Origin: Xanthostigma xanthostigma
Lineage: Eukaryota > Arthropoda > Insecta > Raphidioptera > Raphidiidae
Assembly: GCA_963575645.1 (NCBI GenBank)
Contig: OY754466.1
Location: forward strand, 34,194,001 to 34,258,000
DNA: 64,000 bases
Reading direction: 5' to 3'
Position numbers and translations under genes: made by a program. How positions within the stretch are numbered: position 1 is the first letter of the stretch; every line of letters begins with the position of its first letter. Shown here piece after piece: positions 23,515 through 33,044 of this stretch. A model generated the notes under the pieces. It did not search any database and had not been told where the DNA came from. It saw nothing but the letters and a program-made list of their open reading frames with translations.

Positions 23515-23696
23515 GGACTCCATATCCGCGGACAAAATATCCCCGACAAAATATCCTTGTTAAAATATCCTTGGACAAAATATCCTTGAGACAAAATATC
23601 CATGAGACAAAATGTCCTTTGTCAGAATATCCGTGGACAAAAAATGCAAAAAAAAATTGACTTTCTACATATAATTCTTTATAACTGTTTCTGACG

Positions 23697-24630
23697 TCAA
23701 TTCCGGGGTGAACGATAAACGGGTATGCGAATTGTAATTCCGGGGTGAACGATAAACGGGTATGCGAATTGTCTCGCAGTGAAACGGGAAGGGGCAAATG
23801 TGGAGTTTTTAAAAAAACAATTCCGGGGTGAACGATAAACGGGTATGCGAATTGTAATTCCGGGGTGAACGATAAAGGGGTATGCGAATTGTCTCGCAGT
23901 GAAACGGGAAGGGGCAAATGTGGAGTTATTAAAAAAACAATTCCGGGGTGAACGATAAACGGGTATGCGAATTGTAATTCCGGGGTGAACGATAAAGGGG
24001 TATGCGAATTGTCTCGCAGTGAAACGGGAAGGGGCAAATGTGGAGTTTTTAAAAAAACAATTCCGGGGTGAACGATAAACGGGTATGCGAATTGTAATTC
24101 CGGGGTGAACGATAAACGGGTATGCGAATTGTAATTCCGGGGTGAACGATAAACGGGTATGCGAATTGTAATTCCGGGGTGAACGATAAACGGGTATGCG
24201 AATTGTCTCGCAGTGAAACGGGAAGGGGCAAATGTGGAGTTTTTAAAAAAACAATTCCGGGGTGAACGATAAACGGGTATGCGAATTGTAATTCCGGGGT
24301 GAACGATAAAGGGGTATGCGAATTGTCTCGCAGTGAAACGGGAAGGGGCAAATGTGGAGTTTTTAAAAAAACAATTCCGGGGTGAACGATAAAGGGGTAT
24401 GCGAATTGTCTCGCAGTGAAACGGGAAGGGGCAAATGTGGAGTTTTTAAAAAAACAATTCCGGGGTGAACGATAAACGGGTATGCGAATTGTAATTCCGG
24501 GGTGAACGATAAAGGGGTATGCGAATTGTCTCGCAGTGAAACGGGAAGGGGCAAATGTGGAGTTTTTAAAAAAACAATTCCGGGGTGAACGATAAACGGG
24601 TATGCGAATTGTAATTCCGGGGTGAACTAA
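23697..24630 (-). repeat. Higher-order satellite, 37 bp subunits in 120 bp units
   Basis: Subunit A (37 bp, TTCCGGGGTGAACGATAAAC...) and block B (46 bp, CTCGCAGTGAAACGGGAAGG...) combine mostly as A-A'-B = 120 bp; one unit has four A (194 bp) and one a single A (83 bp). The A next to B usually carries AAAGGGG instead of AAACGGG. Because 120 is a multiple of 3, a repetitive frame stays open on the minus strand (repeating HTPLSFTPELQFAYPFIV); this is a by-product and not evidence of a protein. Confidence 0.95.
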
Positions 24631-24756
24631 TTTTTTTCATAAATCCGCCGTAAAATGGAACTTTTTGAGACCGAGATCATTGAAATCCATCTATTTTTCG
24701 ATTTTCTAGAGCCAAAAAACCAGGTGACCGTGAAAGTGTATAATTACCCATTATTT

Positions 24757-24873
24757 ATTGGTCAACGTTTCGGCAATATTTCTTGCCTTCTTAATTTTGT
24801 GACTTTTCACTAAAGATTTTTAAGGTCCTGAAGAAGTCAAGAAAATTGCCGAAACGTTGATCAATAAATAATG
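24757..24873. repeat. Inverted repeat with GCCGAAACGTTG motif
   Basis: ATTATTTATTGGTCAACGTT with the following TCGGCAATATTTCTTG pairs with CAAGAAAATTGCCGAAACG and GTTGATCAATAAATAAT, arms about 35 bp. CCTGAAGA...GCCGAAACGTTG is a phrase common in animal mobile DNA. Likely a small MITE nested in the larger element. Confidence 0.7.
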
Positions 24874-25179
24874 TTCTAGTGAATAAAAATTGTTTTTTTA
24901 TTTTAGCCTTGTATCCCGTATAATTTTATCATACCGTGGATATTATGTCCGAAGGATTTTTTGTCTTGAGGATATTTTGTCTGAGGATATTTTGTCCGGG
25001 ATATTTTGTCCAGGATATTTTGTCCGAGGATATAGAGTCATAGAACCATTATTTACTATAGCGATCGCTATCTTGTCTCATATAGTGATAAGAAAAGAGA
25101 AAGTTATATATACCTGTATCTATGATAAACAAAGATAGAAATATCAATTGGTTGGAATGAAATACAATTGAACGTTCAG

Positions 25180-25513
25180 GGCAGAGTCGTATTTGGAAAT
25201 TTTAATTTATAAAACGAATTTTAAATTTAAAACTCACATTTTCATGAAGATTGAAAACCACCGCTTTTTTTGATAAAGGGGTATGCGAATTGTCTCGCAG
25301 TGAAACGGGAAGGGGCAAATGTGGAGTTTTTAAAAAAACAATTACGGGGTGAACGATAAACGGGTATGCGAATTGTAATTCTGGGGTGAACGATAAAGGG
25401 GTATGCGAATTGTCTCGCAGAGAAACGGGAAGGGGCAAATGTGGAGTTTTAAAAAAAAACAATTCCGGGGTGAACGATAAACGGGTATGCGAATCTAAAT
25501 ACGACCCTGCTTC
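25180..25513. mobile_element. Second satellite block in a different inverted-repeat frame
   Basis: About two and a half units of the satellite (25270-25497) are flanked by GCAGAGTCGTATTT on the left and AAATACGACCCTGC on the right, an inverted pair distinct from the ends of the 23515-25039 element. Satellite units here differ from the main array by a few bases (TTACGGGG, TTCTGGGG, CGCAGAGAAAC). Confidence 0.65.
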
Positions 25514-25930
25514 CATAACACAATCGAAAGCTGCATACAAAGTGAGATAGTTATACTATAATTCTACACCAGTTGCTATGACGTGTATTTGTGATTTTTG
25601 ATTGGTTAGATTCAAAAAATGACAGTGAAAGACGAAAAGTAGTTCCATTTTTTTCACGTATTTTTGAGGAAATTTGTGAATAATCCGCAAAGTTTTTTTT
25701 TTGAACGTCAAAAATTAGCGTTTTCTATGACTTAAAAAAAAAATTTCAAAATTTGGGTGCATAGTGTTATCGAACTGGACCCTAATAATGATAAAGTCGC
25801 ATTGTAAAATATGCAAAATTAGTATAAAACTTCCAAAAATTAATTATTTGTATATCTTTAAATTATACGGAGATATTCAATTCTTTGTACGTCGGATCGG
25901 AAACGAGACGTATTTGATCTGGTCGATTAT
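25514..25930. other. No feature recognised
   Basis: Unique-looking AT-rich sequence before the LINE tail. Confidence 0.4.
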
Positions 25931-26120
25931 TATAATTTATATTTATATTTATATTTATATTTATTGAACGTACTCAACAGGCAAAATGCCCAATTACAGA
26001 GTAGTATTCATAATTAATATACACGCACACAAATTATAACATAAGATATAACACAAAACAAAAAAAAAAATAATAAAATGAGTTCTTACAAGTTCACATT
26101 AGTGCCAAGTACATTAAAAA

Positions 26121-28958
26121 TCATTTAATATAGCAGCTAGACATAAATTTACGAAGGCCAATGTCAAAAAGGTCAATCTCTGGTAATGTAAACAGATGTT
26201 TGTTTAGCAATTGAGTCATTTGAGCAACGGGAGAACCATCATGAGCCAAAGTTGTGGGTCTTATGCTTGTGGTGAAACGAATACATTTACTCCTAGTTCT
26301 CAAATTTGGCACAACAATGTTGAATTGAGATAGTAGGCTACTGTTGTCAATGTATCCATGCAATATTTTATACGCAAAGATTAAAAGTGCAGCCTCTCGT
26401 CGACATTGAAGTGTCTTAACATTATAAAAGTTAGTTAACTCGAGATAAGGCATAAATTTTGGGTAATAGTGCTCAAATTTGTAATGTAGAAATCTAAGGA
26501 ATTTGCTTTGAACCATTTCTATTTTTTTTATGTACAAGTTAAACATCGGATTCCATATGACTGCAGCATATTCAAGTTTGGATCTAACAAAAGAATTGAA
26601 CAGTATAAAGATAACATTAATGTTAGTTAGATCTCTTGAAAAACGAGTAATAAGTCCTAAGATTCTGTATGCATCATTAACCATGGTTTCTATATGTGTC
26701 TTAAAAGATAGATTGCTCAGAAATGTGACACCTAAGTCTCTAATAACATCGCATCTCTTAAGTAGAATGTTAAGTATGGAATAATCATATTTTACTATAT
26801 TTTGCTTCCTAGTGACAGATAAGCATTTGCATTTTGTGATATTGAGATACAATTTGTTGAGTTGGCACCAATCGTTGATCTTATTTAAGTCAGATTGTAT
26901 CAATACACAGTCATTACTATCGCTTACAGTTTTAAATATTTTAACATCATCCGCATACAGCAAACATTCTGTGTTTTGTAAAACATTTGGCAAGTCATTA
27001 ATAAATATTAAAAAGAGTAATGGCCCTAAATTTGATCCTTGAGGTACTCCAGACTGTACGACGAAGGTAGAAGATGTACATTTTTTGAATTTAATATATT
27101 GCTGACGGTCAGATAGATATGATGAGAATAATTCAGAGGTGGAGCTGGATAATCCATAATCAGATAACTTTGATAGAAGAATAGAATGACAAACCGTGTC
27201 GAATGCCTTAGAAAAGTCAGTGTATATGACATCAATTTGTTTGTTGGCGTCCATATTGTCAGATATATACTGCATAAAATTAGTGAGATTAGATACTGTA
27301 GACCTCTTAGTGACGAACCCATGCTGTTTTGCGGATAAATATGGAGATATGTACTGATACAATCGATTATAAATAATTTGTTCAAAAACCTTTGCAAGAG
27401 CAGATATAATAGAAATTGGTCTGTAATTTGTTATTTGTTTCCTATCACCGGACTTATGAATAGGCACTACACGGGCTTTTTTCCATATTTGAGGGAACGC
27501 GGATCTCTTAACTATCATATTAAAAATGATACATAGTGGATACAATAGTACCTCTGCACAGCCTTTTAAAATACAGTTTGGAACATTATCGAATCCGGAA
27601 GATGAGTTGGATTTTAATTTTTTGATTGAGGATAGAATTTCAGACGTACTAATGTTAGTAATATTCAGACAGTCAGCAATTGGTTCAAGATTAGTATGTA
27701 TGCTAGCGTTAGTATTATTGTCATTAGAGTATACACTTTTAAAATATTCAGCAAATTGGTTACAAATAGCACGATCAGTCGATAAAACAAGATCTCCATG
27801 GTACATTACGTCATTAGTGAAGGTTGTCTGTTTGCGCCTATTATTAACATAAGACCAGAACTTATTCGGATCAGAGAGTATAGTGTTTTCACAGTTGCTG
27901 ATGTAAGAATTGTAGGCAAGCTTGATTTCCTTTTTGAGCTGTCTACGAAGTGTAGTAAATTGTTCTTTATAATAAGAATGATTGGGTTGAGAAGAGTCAG
28001 ATTTCATTTTTACACGATAGTAGTTTTTAGTTTTTATCAACTGTTTGATGTTTTTCGTAAACCAGGTTGGAAACCTATTTGACACTCTGACGACTTTTTT
28101 TGGTACATATTTTTCAAAGATATTATAAACGCAGCTATAAAAATACTCTAATGCTAAATCAACATCATTGAATGTGTTCAAAAGATTCCAATCTAAATCA
28201 CGAAACGACTCGTATATCGATTTGAAGTCGGCCTTATTGAAATTATATTCCGTATTTTGATTATTATACGAGTTAATAGGAGTTTTAGTAGTAATACTTA
28301 GTATATCTATTAGCAGCGCAGGATGAAAGTCATCTTCAGTTACTAATGGATCGCTTTCCTTAGATACTCTAATGTCTAAGTAGTTAGACAGCACCAAATC
28401 TAGAGTTTTATTTAAATGATTTTTAATGTCGTTAAATGACAATAAGTTAAATAGCGATAGAAAATTATTTAGATCTACACAATACGTGTTTGATTCATTT
28501 AAATTAAAGTTTTTGCCAGAAATCACACTTATATTAAAATCACCTAGTATCATTATATTAGTTTTAAATTTAAACATGAATGATTCGCAGGTCTCGTAAA
28601 ATAGTTTATAATCAGCTGGTGAGCGCACCATGGTTGATACGTACGCACAGATGATTGTGAAGGGGTTTTTGTGCAACTGCACATTTATAGCAACTACATC
28701 GATACCAGGACATACGAATGGGAAGTCTAATTCTACACACTTGTAGCGATTATTCAGTGCTAGCAGTACACCGCCCCCACGTTGCATTCCAGTAGTTTCT
28801 ACGCACCGATCCTTTCTAAACACTTTATACCTCGAATCAATTAATTCATTATCTGAGAAAGAGGAATTTAGCCAGGTTTCCGTAAGTGCAATTATGTCAT
28901 ATGAGTTATTTAAAATGTTTAAATAGAAATCTTTAATTTTAGTCCGTAGACCGCGCAC
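26121..28958 (-). CDS. LINE-A ORF2: endonuclease-reverse transcriptase
   Basis: The 945-residue frame makes the enzyme that nicks target DNA and copies the LINE RNA in place. Endonuclease: ETWLN near residue 25, GDFN near 138, DDFHP near 207 where SDHxP is usual. Reverse transcriptase: NYRPISI near 511, FSKAFD, GVPQGSNLGP near 636 and the catalytic YADD near 666. The last 200 residues carry the usual thumb and C-terminal region. The first usable codon is GTG (QNVRGLRTK context); an in-frame TAG lies three codons upstream (28965-28967), so this copy has no ATG at the expected place. Either ORF2 starts by an unusual mechanism, or the start has been lost by mutation. ORF1 lies about 200 bp upstream. 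Confidence 0.92.
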   Translation of the reverse strand: MRGLRTKIKDFYLNILNNSYDIIALTETWLNSSFSDNELIDSRYKVFRKDRCVETTGMQRGGGVLLALNNRYKCVELDFPFVCPGIDVVAINVQLHKNPFTIICAYVSTMVRSPADYKLFYETCESFMFKFKTNIMILGDFNISVISGKNFNLNESNTYCVDLNNFLSLFNLLSFNDIKNHLNKTLDLVLSNYLDIRVSKESDPLVTEDDFHPALLIDILSITTKTPINSYNNQNTEYNFNKADFKSIYESFRDLDWNLLNTFNDVDLALEYFYSCVYNIFEKYVPKKVVRVSNRFPTWFTKNIKQLIKTKNYYRVKMKSDSSQPNHSYYKEQFTTLRRQLKKEIKLAYNSYISNCENTILSDPNKFWSYVNNRRKQTTFTNDVMYHGDLVLSTDRAICNQFAEYFKSVYSNDNNTNASIHTNLEPIADCLNITNISTSEILSSIKKLKSNSSSGFDNVPNCILKGCAEVLLYPLCIIFNMIVKRSAFPQIWKKARVVPIHKSGDRKQITNYRPISIISALAKVFEQIIYNRLYQYISPYLSAKQHGFVTKRSTVSNLTNFMQYISDNMDANKQIDVIYTDFSKAFDTVCHSILLSKLSDYGLSSSTSELFSSYLSDRQQYIKFKKCTSSTFVVQSGVPQGSNLGPLLFLIFINDLPNVLQNTECLLYADDVKIFKTVSDSNDCVLIQSDLNKINDWCQLNKLYLNITKCKCLSVTRKQNIVKYDYSILNILLKRCDVIRDLGVTFLSNLSFKTHIETMVNDAYRILGLITRFSRDLTNINVIFILFNSFVRSKLEYAAVIWNPMFNLYIKKIEMVQSKFLRFLHYKFEHYYPKFMPYLELTNFYNVKTLQCRREAALLIFAYKILHGYIDNSSLLSQFNIVVPNLRTRSKCIRFTTSIRPTTLAHDGSPVAQMTQLLNKHLFTLPEIDLFDIGLRKFMSSCYIK

Positions 28959-29154
28959 ATTTTGCTAGTAGATGGATATAGAATTTGATTTGACATTTGA
29001 TAGTGAACATTCGGATTCATAACGTAATACTTACCAATGATATTAATCACACAATTATTAGTATAGTAACATTAAATATGGTTTTAACAAATATCTCTGA
29101 TTTTTAATAATAGTTGCATATTATTTAATATGTGCAGCTCATACTTACATTGTT

Positions 29155-30012
29155 CTAAATATCATTTAAGTCATTTAAACTTTTAACAACAATTACTTTT
29201 GAATTCTCACTTTTTTTTAGCTTTATTTGATTGTTTTTAATCCAAATATATTTATAATTATTATCAATCATAAATTTCCTAGCCTCATAGTACAATTTGC
29301 CGTAATAAGGAGTCAGATGATGATTTACAAATATGTTACGCCCCACTGGTACATTATCCCACACATCAGCAGTCTGTATTTTTTTCAGCTTACACTGCTT
29401 ATAAATTTTTTCTTTGATACCTGTATTGTTTAATTTAATAATAATCGGATTTGGTTTACCTTCTTGATTGGTATTTATTCTGTAAATATCAACAATATCC
29501 TCGTTATTGACATTTACTTCTACAGCATCACAAATTTCAATGAATTTCTTTTTGAGATCTTCATTAGACTCAACTGTAAGACCATTGATAACCAAGTTAT
29601 TTGATAGATTAGCCTGCTTCAAAGATTCAAGTTCAATTTTTAGACTTGATACCTCTGTCTGTAAACTTTCATTTTTTTCTTCTACCTTCTTGACCGACTC
29701 TCTCAAGGAGTTAGACACCGTTATGAGATTATCAATTTTTGCAAAAAAAGGAGTTAGTTGATCTTGGATTGCCTTTTGGATCGTAGCAATTAAAGATTCT
29801 GAAATGATTGCTTCAGGAGAACGAACTGAAACCTTATTTATTTTGATTTTACAATTTTCGCATCTCCACTCATTTATTTTAGTTGTTGGCCACGTTTTAA
29901 AAGCAGCTGCTCTCACTTGTTCACACTCAAAGTGATATTTATTATTGCATCCTAAGCAGATTACACAATCATTTGTTTGTAAATTTAAATTACATTTAGA
30001 ACAAGAGACCAT
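29155..30012 (-). CDS. LINE-A ORF1: PHD finger / coiled coil / FP-like protein
   Basis: The 285-residue protein has a C4HC3 PHD-type zinc finger (C4, C7, C19, C22, H27, C30, C51, C54), a coiled coil around residues 95-140 (SLRESVKKVEEKNESL) and a C-terminal domain from about 145 resembling the C-terminus of the baculovirus FP protein, a link known for ORF1 proteins of insect LINEs (NHHLTPYYGKLYYEARK). Such proteins bind the element RNA and form particles with ORF2 enzyme. ATG at 30012 is the natural start since the first Cys follows at once. No stop or frameshift breaks it. Confidence 0.88.
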   Translation of the reverse strand: MVSCSKCNLNLQTNDCVICLGCNNKYHFECEQVRAAAFKTWPTTKINEWRCENCKIKINKVSVRSPEAIISESLIATIQKAIQDQLTPFFAKIDNLITVSNSLRESVKKVEEKNESLQTEVSSLKIELESLKQANLSNNLVINGLTVESNEDLKKKFIEICDAVEVNVNNEDIVDIYRINTNQEGKPNPIIIKLNNTGIKEKIYKQCKLKKIQTADVWDNVPVGRNIFVNHHLTPYYGKLYYEARKFMIDNNYKYIWIKNNQIKLKKSENSKVIVVKSLNDLNDI

Positions 30013-30493
30013 TTTAGTGTAAGATTATTAAGAGAGTAGATAGTAAAACACGCACTGGTTAAATAAAATATTAAACGTGCTATAGTTTACAAACTTCAAG
30101 AACAAGTTTAATAATGTTACGATTGAACAAGTAATAATGGTGTAAATTATTATTAAACGCAGATGAAATATTAAATTCACAAAAGTTAATAAATATGTAT
30201 ATCTACTTCGGGATCCACAGAAAATATAATAGAACTATGAACTGGATACACTTAACTGCACTATCTGACAAAAATTTGTAATTAAACACAGATATGTACC
30301 GTTCAAACACAACGATAAACACAGAGCAAAAATATACACGTGCGTTATCAAATTGCACTCCAATGTCTTATAGCACGACTTATCATTTTACCACGTTTTA
30401 TTTAACTCGCTTTGTGTGTGTCTGGCCGGGTAGACAGATATATATAATTCGTTCTTACTTGTTTACGGTTGTAAGGCACATTATAGAATTCAC
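30013..30493 (-). other. LINE-A 5' region and flank
   Basis: Probable 5' UTR of the LINE in its first 200-250 bp; the remainder is AT-rich flank. No separate gene seen. Confidence 0.4.
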
Positions 30494-30566
30494 TGATCTA
30501 TGGCTCAGTTGGTTAGAGCATTGTGCTGATAACGCAAAGGTCGCGAGTTCGATCCCCTATAGTCCA
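30494..30566 (+). pseudogene. tRNA-Ile-like sequence (anticodon GAT), degenerate
   Basis: ATGGCTCAGTTGGTTAGAGC (D arm), anticodon stem TTGTG/CGCAA with loop CTGATAA, variable loop AGGTC and TTCGATC loop give a clear tRNA-Ile signature. The T stem and acceptor stem do not pair, and the anticodon is GAT where cytosolic insect tRNA-Ile normally has AAT or TAT. The 3' end overlaps the left end of the foldback at 30560, so the gene may have been truncated by that insertion. Not likely functional. Confidence 0.6.
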
Positions 30567-31472
30567 AGAGACGGCTGCAGAAAATGTGTCGTCATAAGGT
30601 GGACGAACGAAAAAATTAGGGATGATAGTTAAGACCATAATTAAGAAAGATCGCTAAGGTTGCCTGCGAAAATCCTGCCGAAACAATGTTTTTTTAATTT
30701 GTTTATCAGTTAATAGACCAGTGAAGTTAGCTTTTGACAAGGACAAAATTAATAACAGAAAACGAATGATGAGGAAGGGAAGAAACTGCCGTCAGAAATA
30801 CAAAAAACAAAAATTCAAATGCGTAAAAGGCCGGAGGGCTGTAGGTATTAAAAGGATCTACAACTTTTATGAATATAACTTTTTCACATAACCTTAAAGA
30901 TTCAAAGAAATATTGAAAAAACCGTGTTTTTCGTTTTTAAATAAAAAATTATAGCTTATATAGGACATAGAAAGGTAAGTCTCCTGAAAATTTCATGAAA
31001 AAAAACATTTTTGCAGTAGAAAAAAATTTAAAACGAAAAACACGGTTTTTTCAATATTTATTTGAATCTTTAAGGTTATGTGAAAAAGTTATATTCATAA
31101 AAGTTGTAGATCCTTTTAATTTTTCGATTAGAGGTCAACTTTCGCCGGAAATAACGAAAAACCGCGTTTGACCCCTAAAACGCGCCCCCTCAGCCCTCCG
31201 GCCTTTTACGCATTTGAATTTTGGTTTTTTGTATTTCTGACGGTAGTTTCTTCCCTTCCTCATCATTCGTTTTCTGTTATTAATTTTGTCCTTGTCAAAA
31301 GCTAACTTCACTGGTCTATTAACTGATAAACAAATTAAAAAAACATTGTTGCGGCAGGATTTTCGCAGGCAACCTTAGCGATCTTTCTTAATTATGGTCT
31401 TAACTATCATCTCTAATTTTTTTGTTCATCCACCTTATGACGACACATTTTCTGCAGCCGTCTCTTGGACTA
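30560..31472. mobile_element. 0.91 kb foldback element
   Basis: TAGTCCAAGAGACGGCTGCA at the left is mirrored by TGCAGCCGTCTCTTGGACTA at the right and the match continues for about 330-380 bp per arm with few differences. The right arm holds about 70 extra bases (31125-31195, containing CGCGTTTGACCCCTAAAACG) lost or replaced in the left. The central segment is short and non-coding. Target duplication unclear. Confidence 0.85.
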
Positions 31473-31563
31473 CCATGGGACATAATATTTTATTTTTTAA
31501 CGATGCATTTTTGTTTTTTTTTTACTAAAAAGTATAAAAATAATGAAAGAAATAAAAAAATGT

Positions 31564-31838
31564 TAATATAAGTACCACGTTTTTAAAGTGAACTAAAAAG
31601 TATAAAATAATTTCTTTACAGACCGACTTTTAACTTGTAGGATTTGAAGCGAAAAATGTAGGGCGCATACGACAGTAAGAAGTGTAGAGTTTAGCTTTCA
31701 ATAAAAAAATCAATTTATGAGATAAAACAAATAATGCTCTTCTCGTTTTTCGTTTTAAATCCTACAAATTAAAAATCAGTCTGTAAAGAAATATTTTTTT
31801 ACTTTTTATTTCACTTTAAAAGCTTGGTACTTATATTA
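31564..31838. mobile_element. 275 bp inverted-repeat element
   Basis: TAATATAAGTACCACG pairs with AAGCTTGGTACTTATATTA, continuing through AAAGTATAAAATAATTTC, TTTACAGACCGACTTTTAA and GTAGGATTTGAAGCGAAAAA; arms about 95 bp, roughly 85 percent alike. Confidence 0.75.
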
Positions 31839-32154
31839 CATTTTTAGGGTTCCGTACCCGAAGGGTGCTCAACGGGACCCTATTACTAAGCCTCTGCTGT
31901 CCGTCCGTCTGTCAGTCTGTCTTTCAGCGGGCTGTATCTCAAGAACCGTAATAGATAGAGAGTTGAAATTTTCACAGAGTGTGTATTTCTATTGCCGCTA
32001 GAACAACAAATAATTAAAAACCCCCCAAAACTCCCAAAAGAGGAGCAAACTAAGTTTTTTTGCTTATAATTCGCTCAATTTAAATCAGATCGTTTCGAGA
32101 TCTGTCTTAAACGAAAGAAGAGAAAATTTTACAAAAATCTTGTGTAGTAGAATT

Positions 32155-32750
32155 CGTCTTATAAATTGATGAATCACCAATCTTATAAATTGATAAAACA
32201 CCGGCTGCATGCACAAAAAAGTGTAACGTTCCTAACGTAAAGTTCCTAACGTTCCTAACGTTCGTAACTTTCCGCCTGACCCTGTGCGTGCTTTTCTCCA
32301 AACGGCCCTAACGATTTGGATGAAATTTACTGAAAAGGGATTTTGGGGGGCAAAAAATCGTTTTAGCTAGGTCTCATCTCTCGAAAAAATCGTTTTCTTA
32401 CAAATTTTATCATTATAAAAATCAATTTTTTGACGTATGAAAATACTTAAATATTGTAAGTAGGTTTTGGAATTTTATATAAACAGTGAAACAATTGTTT
32501 TATAAATATTATGACAGCTAATCTTTGAGACTTAAAATAAATACGAAAGAAAGAAAGTTAAAAAAAACAATTATATTATATGGTGAGTAATTTAAATAAA
32601 TAAAATTAACCTAAATTTGAAGCGAAAGATGCAATATCATAGATTCGAATTATTATAATTATTATATAAATTTAGGTTATGTATTACGGAATACGTTATC
32701 ACGTAAAACTATCGTCCGTAAACCGACTTTACAGACAACCAATTTTTTTT
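32155..32750 (-). mobile_element. T1 element copy within larger repeat
   Basis: Runs from GTCTTATAAATTGATGAATC to CGACTTTACAGACAACCAAT. The outer GACGTGATAA of that end is missing. It has a repeated CCTAACGTTC segment (32228-32262) and shares internal sequence with the T1 copy in LINE-C. Confidence 0.65.
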
Positions 32751-33044
32751 ATACAGCTTTATATAGAAAACAAGCTGTATAAATTTAATTTTGTCTAATA
32801 CATAGCATACACGAATCGTCTGTCTTCGTTTGTTGCATACTTGTACTATGGGAATTTAAAGATAGCGTATGTTCTGTCTTAAAATAAAACGATTGCATTT
32901 GTTTAAAAACGAATGTCAATTCAAATATTAGTCAGTCTTTTGACATTAGTATTTTGTGAAATGCAACGCCTTCTGAGTTACAGACAGATGCAAACGTCAT
33001 TTTTGACACTTTTTTTCCATATGAAGAGGCCTATTGTTTTTGAG

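Larger units (their letters stand above)
23515..25039. mobile_element. 1.5 kb foldback-like element with motif-array ends
   Basis: The left end (GACTCCATATCCGCGGACAA) is matched, inverted, by the right end (TTTGTCCGAGGATATAGAGTC). Next to each end is a run of about 7 or more GGACAAAATATCC-like motifs (23530-23645), mirrored at 24935-25030. Between them lie a 120 bp satellite and a hairpin. Short subterminal motif arrays in inverted order suggest a non-autonomous DNA transposon or foldback element. No transposase seen. Confidence 0.6.
25931..30250 (-). mobile_element. Near-complete non-LTR retrotransposon (LINE-A)
   Basis: On the minus strand the order is 5' region, ORF1 (29155-30012), ORF2 (26121-28958), a roughly 150 bp 3' UTR, then a (TATAAA)n-type tail at about 25934-25965. 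A microsatellite tail instead of poly-A, ORF1 with a PHD finger and ORF2 with an AP-type endonuclease plus reverse transcriptase place it in the Jockey/CR1 group. ORF1 and ORF2 are both uninterrupted over their length, so this copy is young. The 5' boundary is not defined by a target duplication and is set only roughly. Confidence 0.85.

Noticed and set aside
24757-24873. Hammerhead ribozyme in the CCTGAAGA...GCCGAAACGTTG hairpin
   Set aside because: CUGANGA and GAAAC cores and a stem III are present, but no convincing stem I can be formed next to the expected cleavage site, and stem II has a mismatch. A palindromic MITE explains it.
23504-25540. Long repetitive open frames on the minus strand over the satellite (repeating PELQFAYPFIV)
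   Set aside because: They exist because the unit is 120 bp; sequence shows tandem DNA, no domain, no start context, and copies continue in the second frame at 25202-25540.
27026-27397. Further frames over LINE-A in other registers
   Set aside because: Shadows of the 945-codon ORF2.
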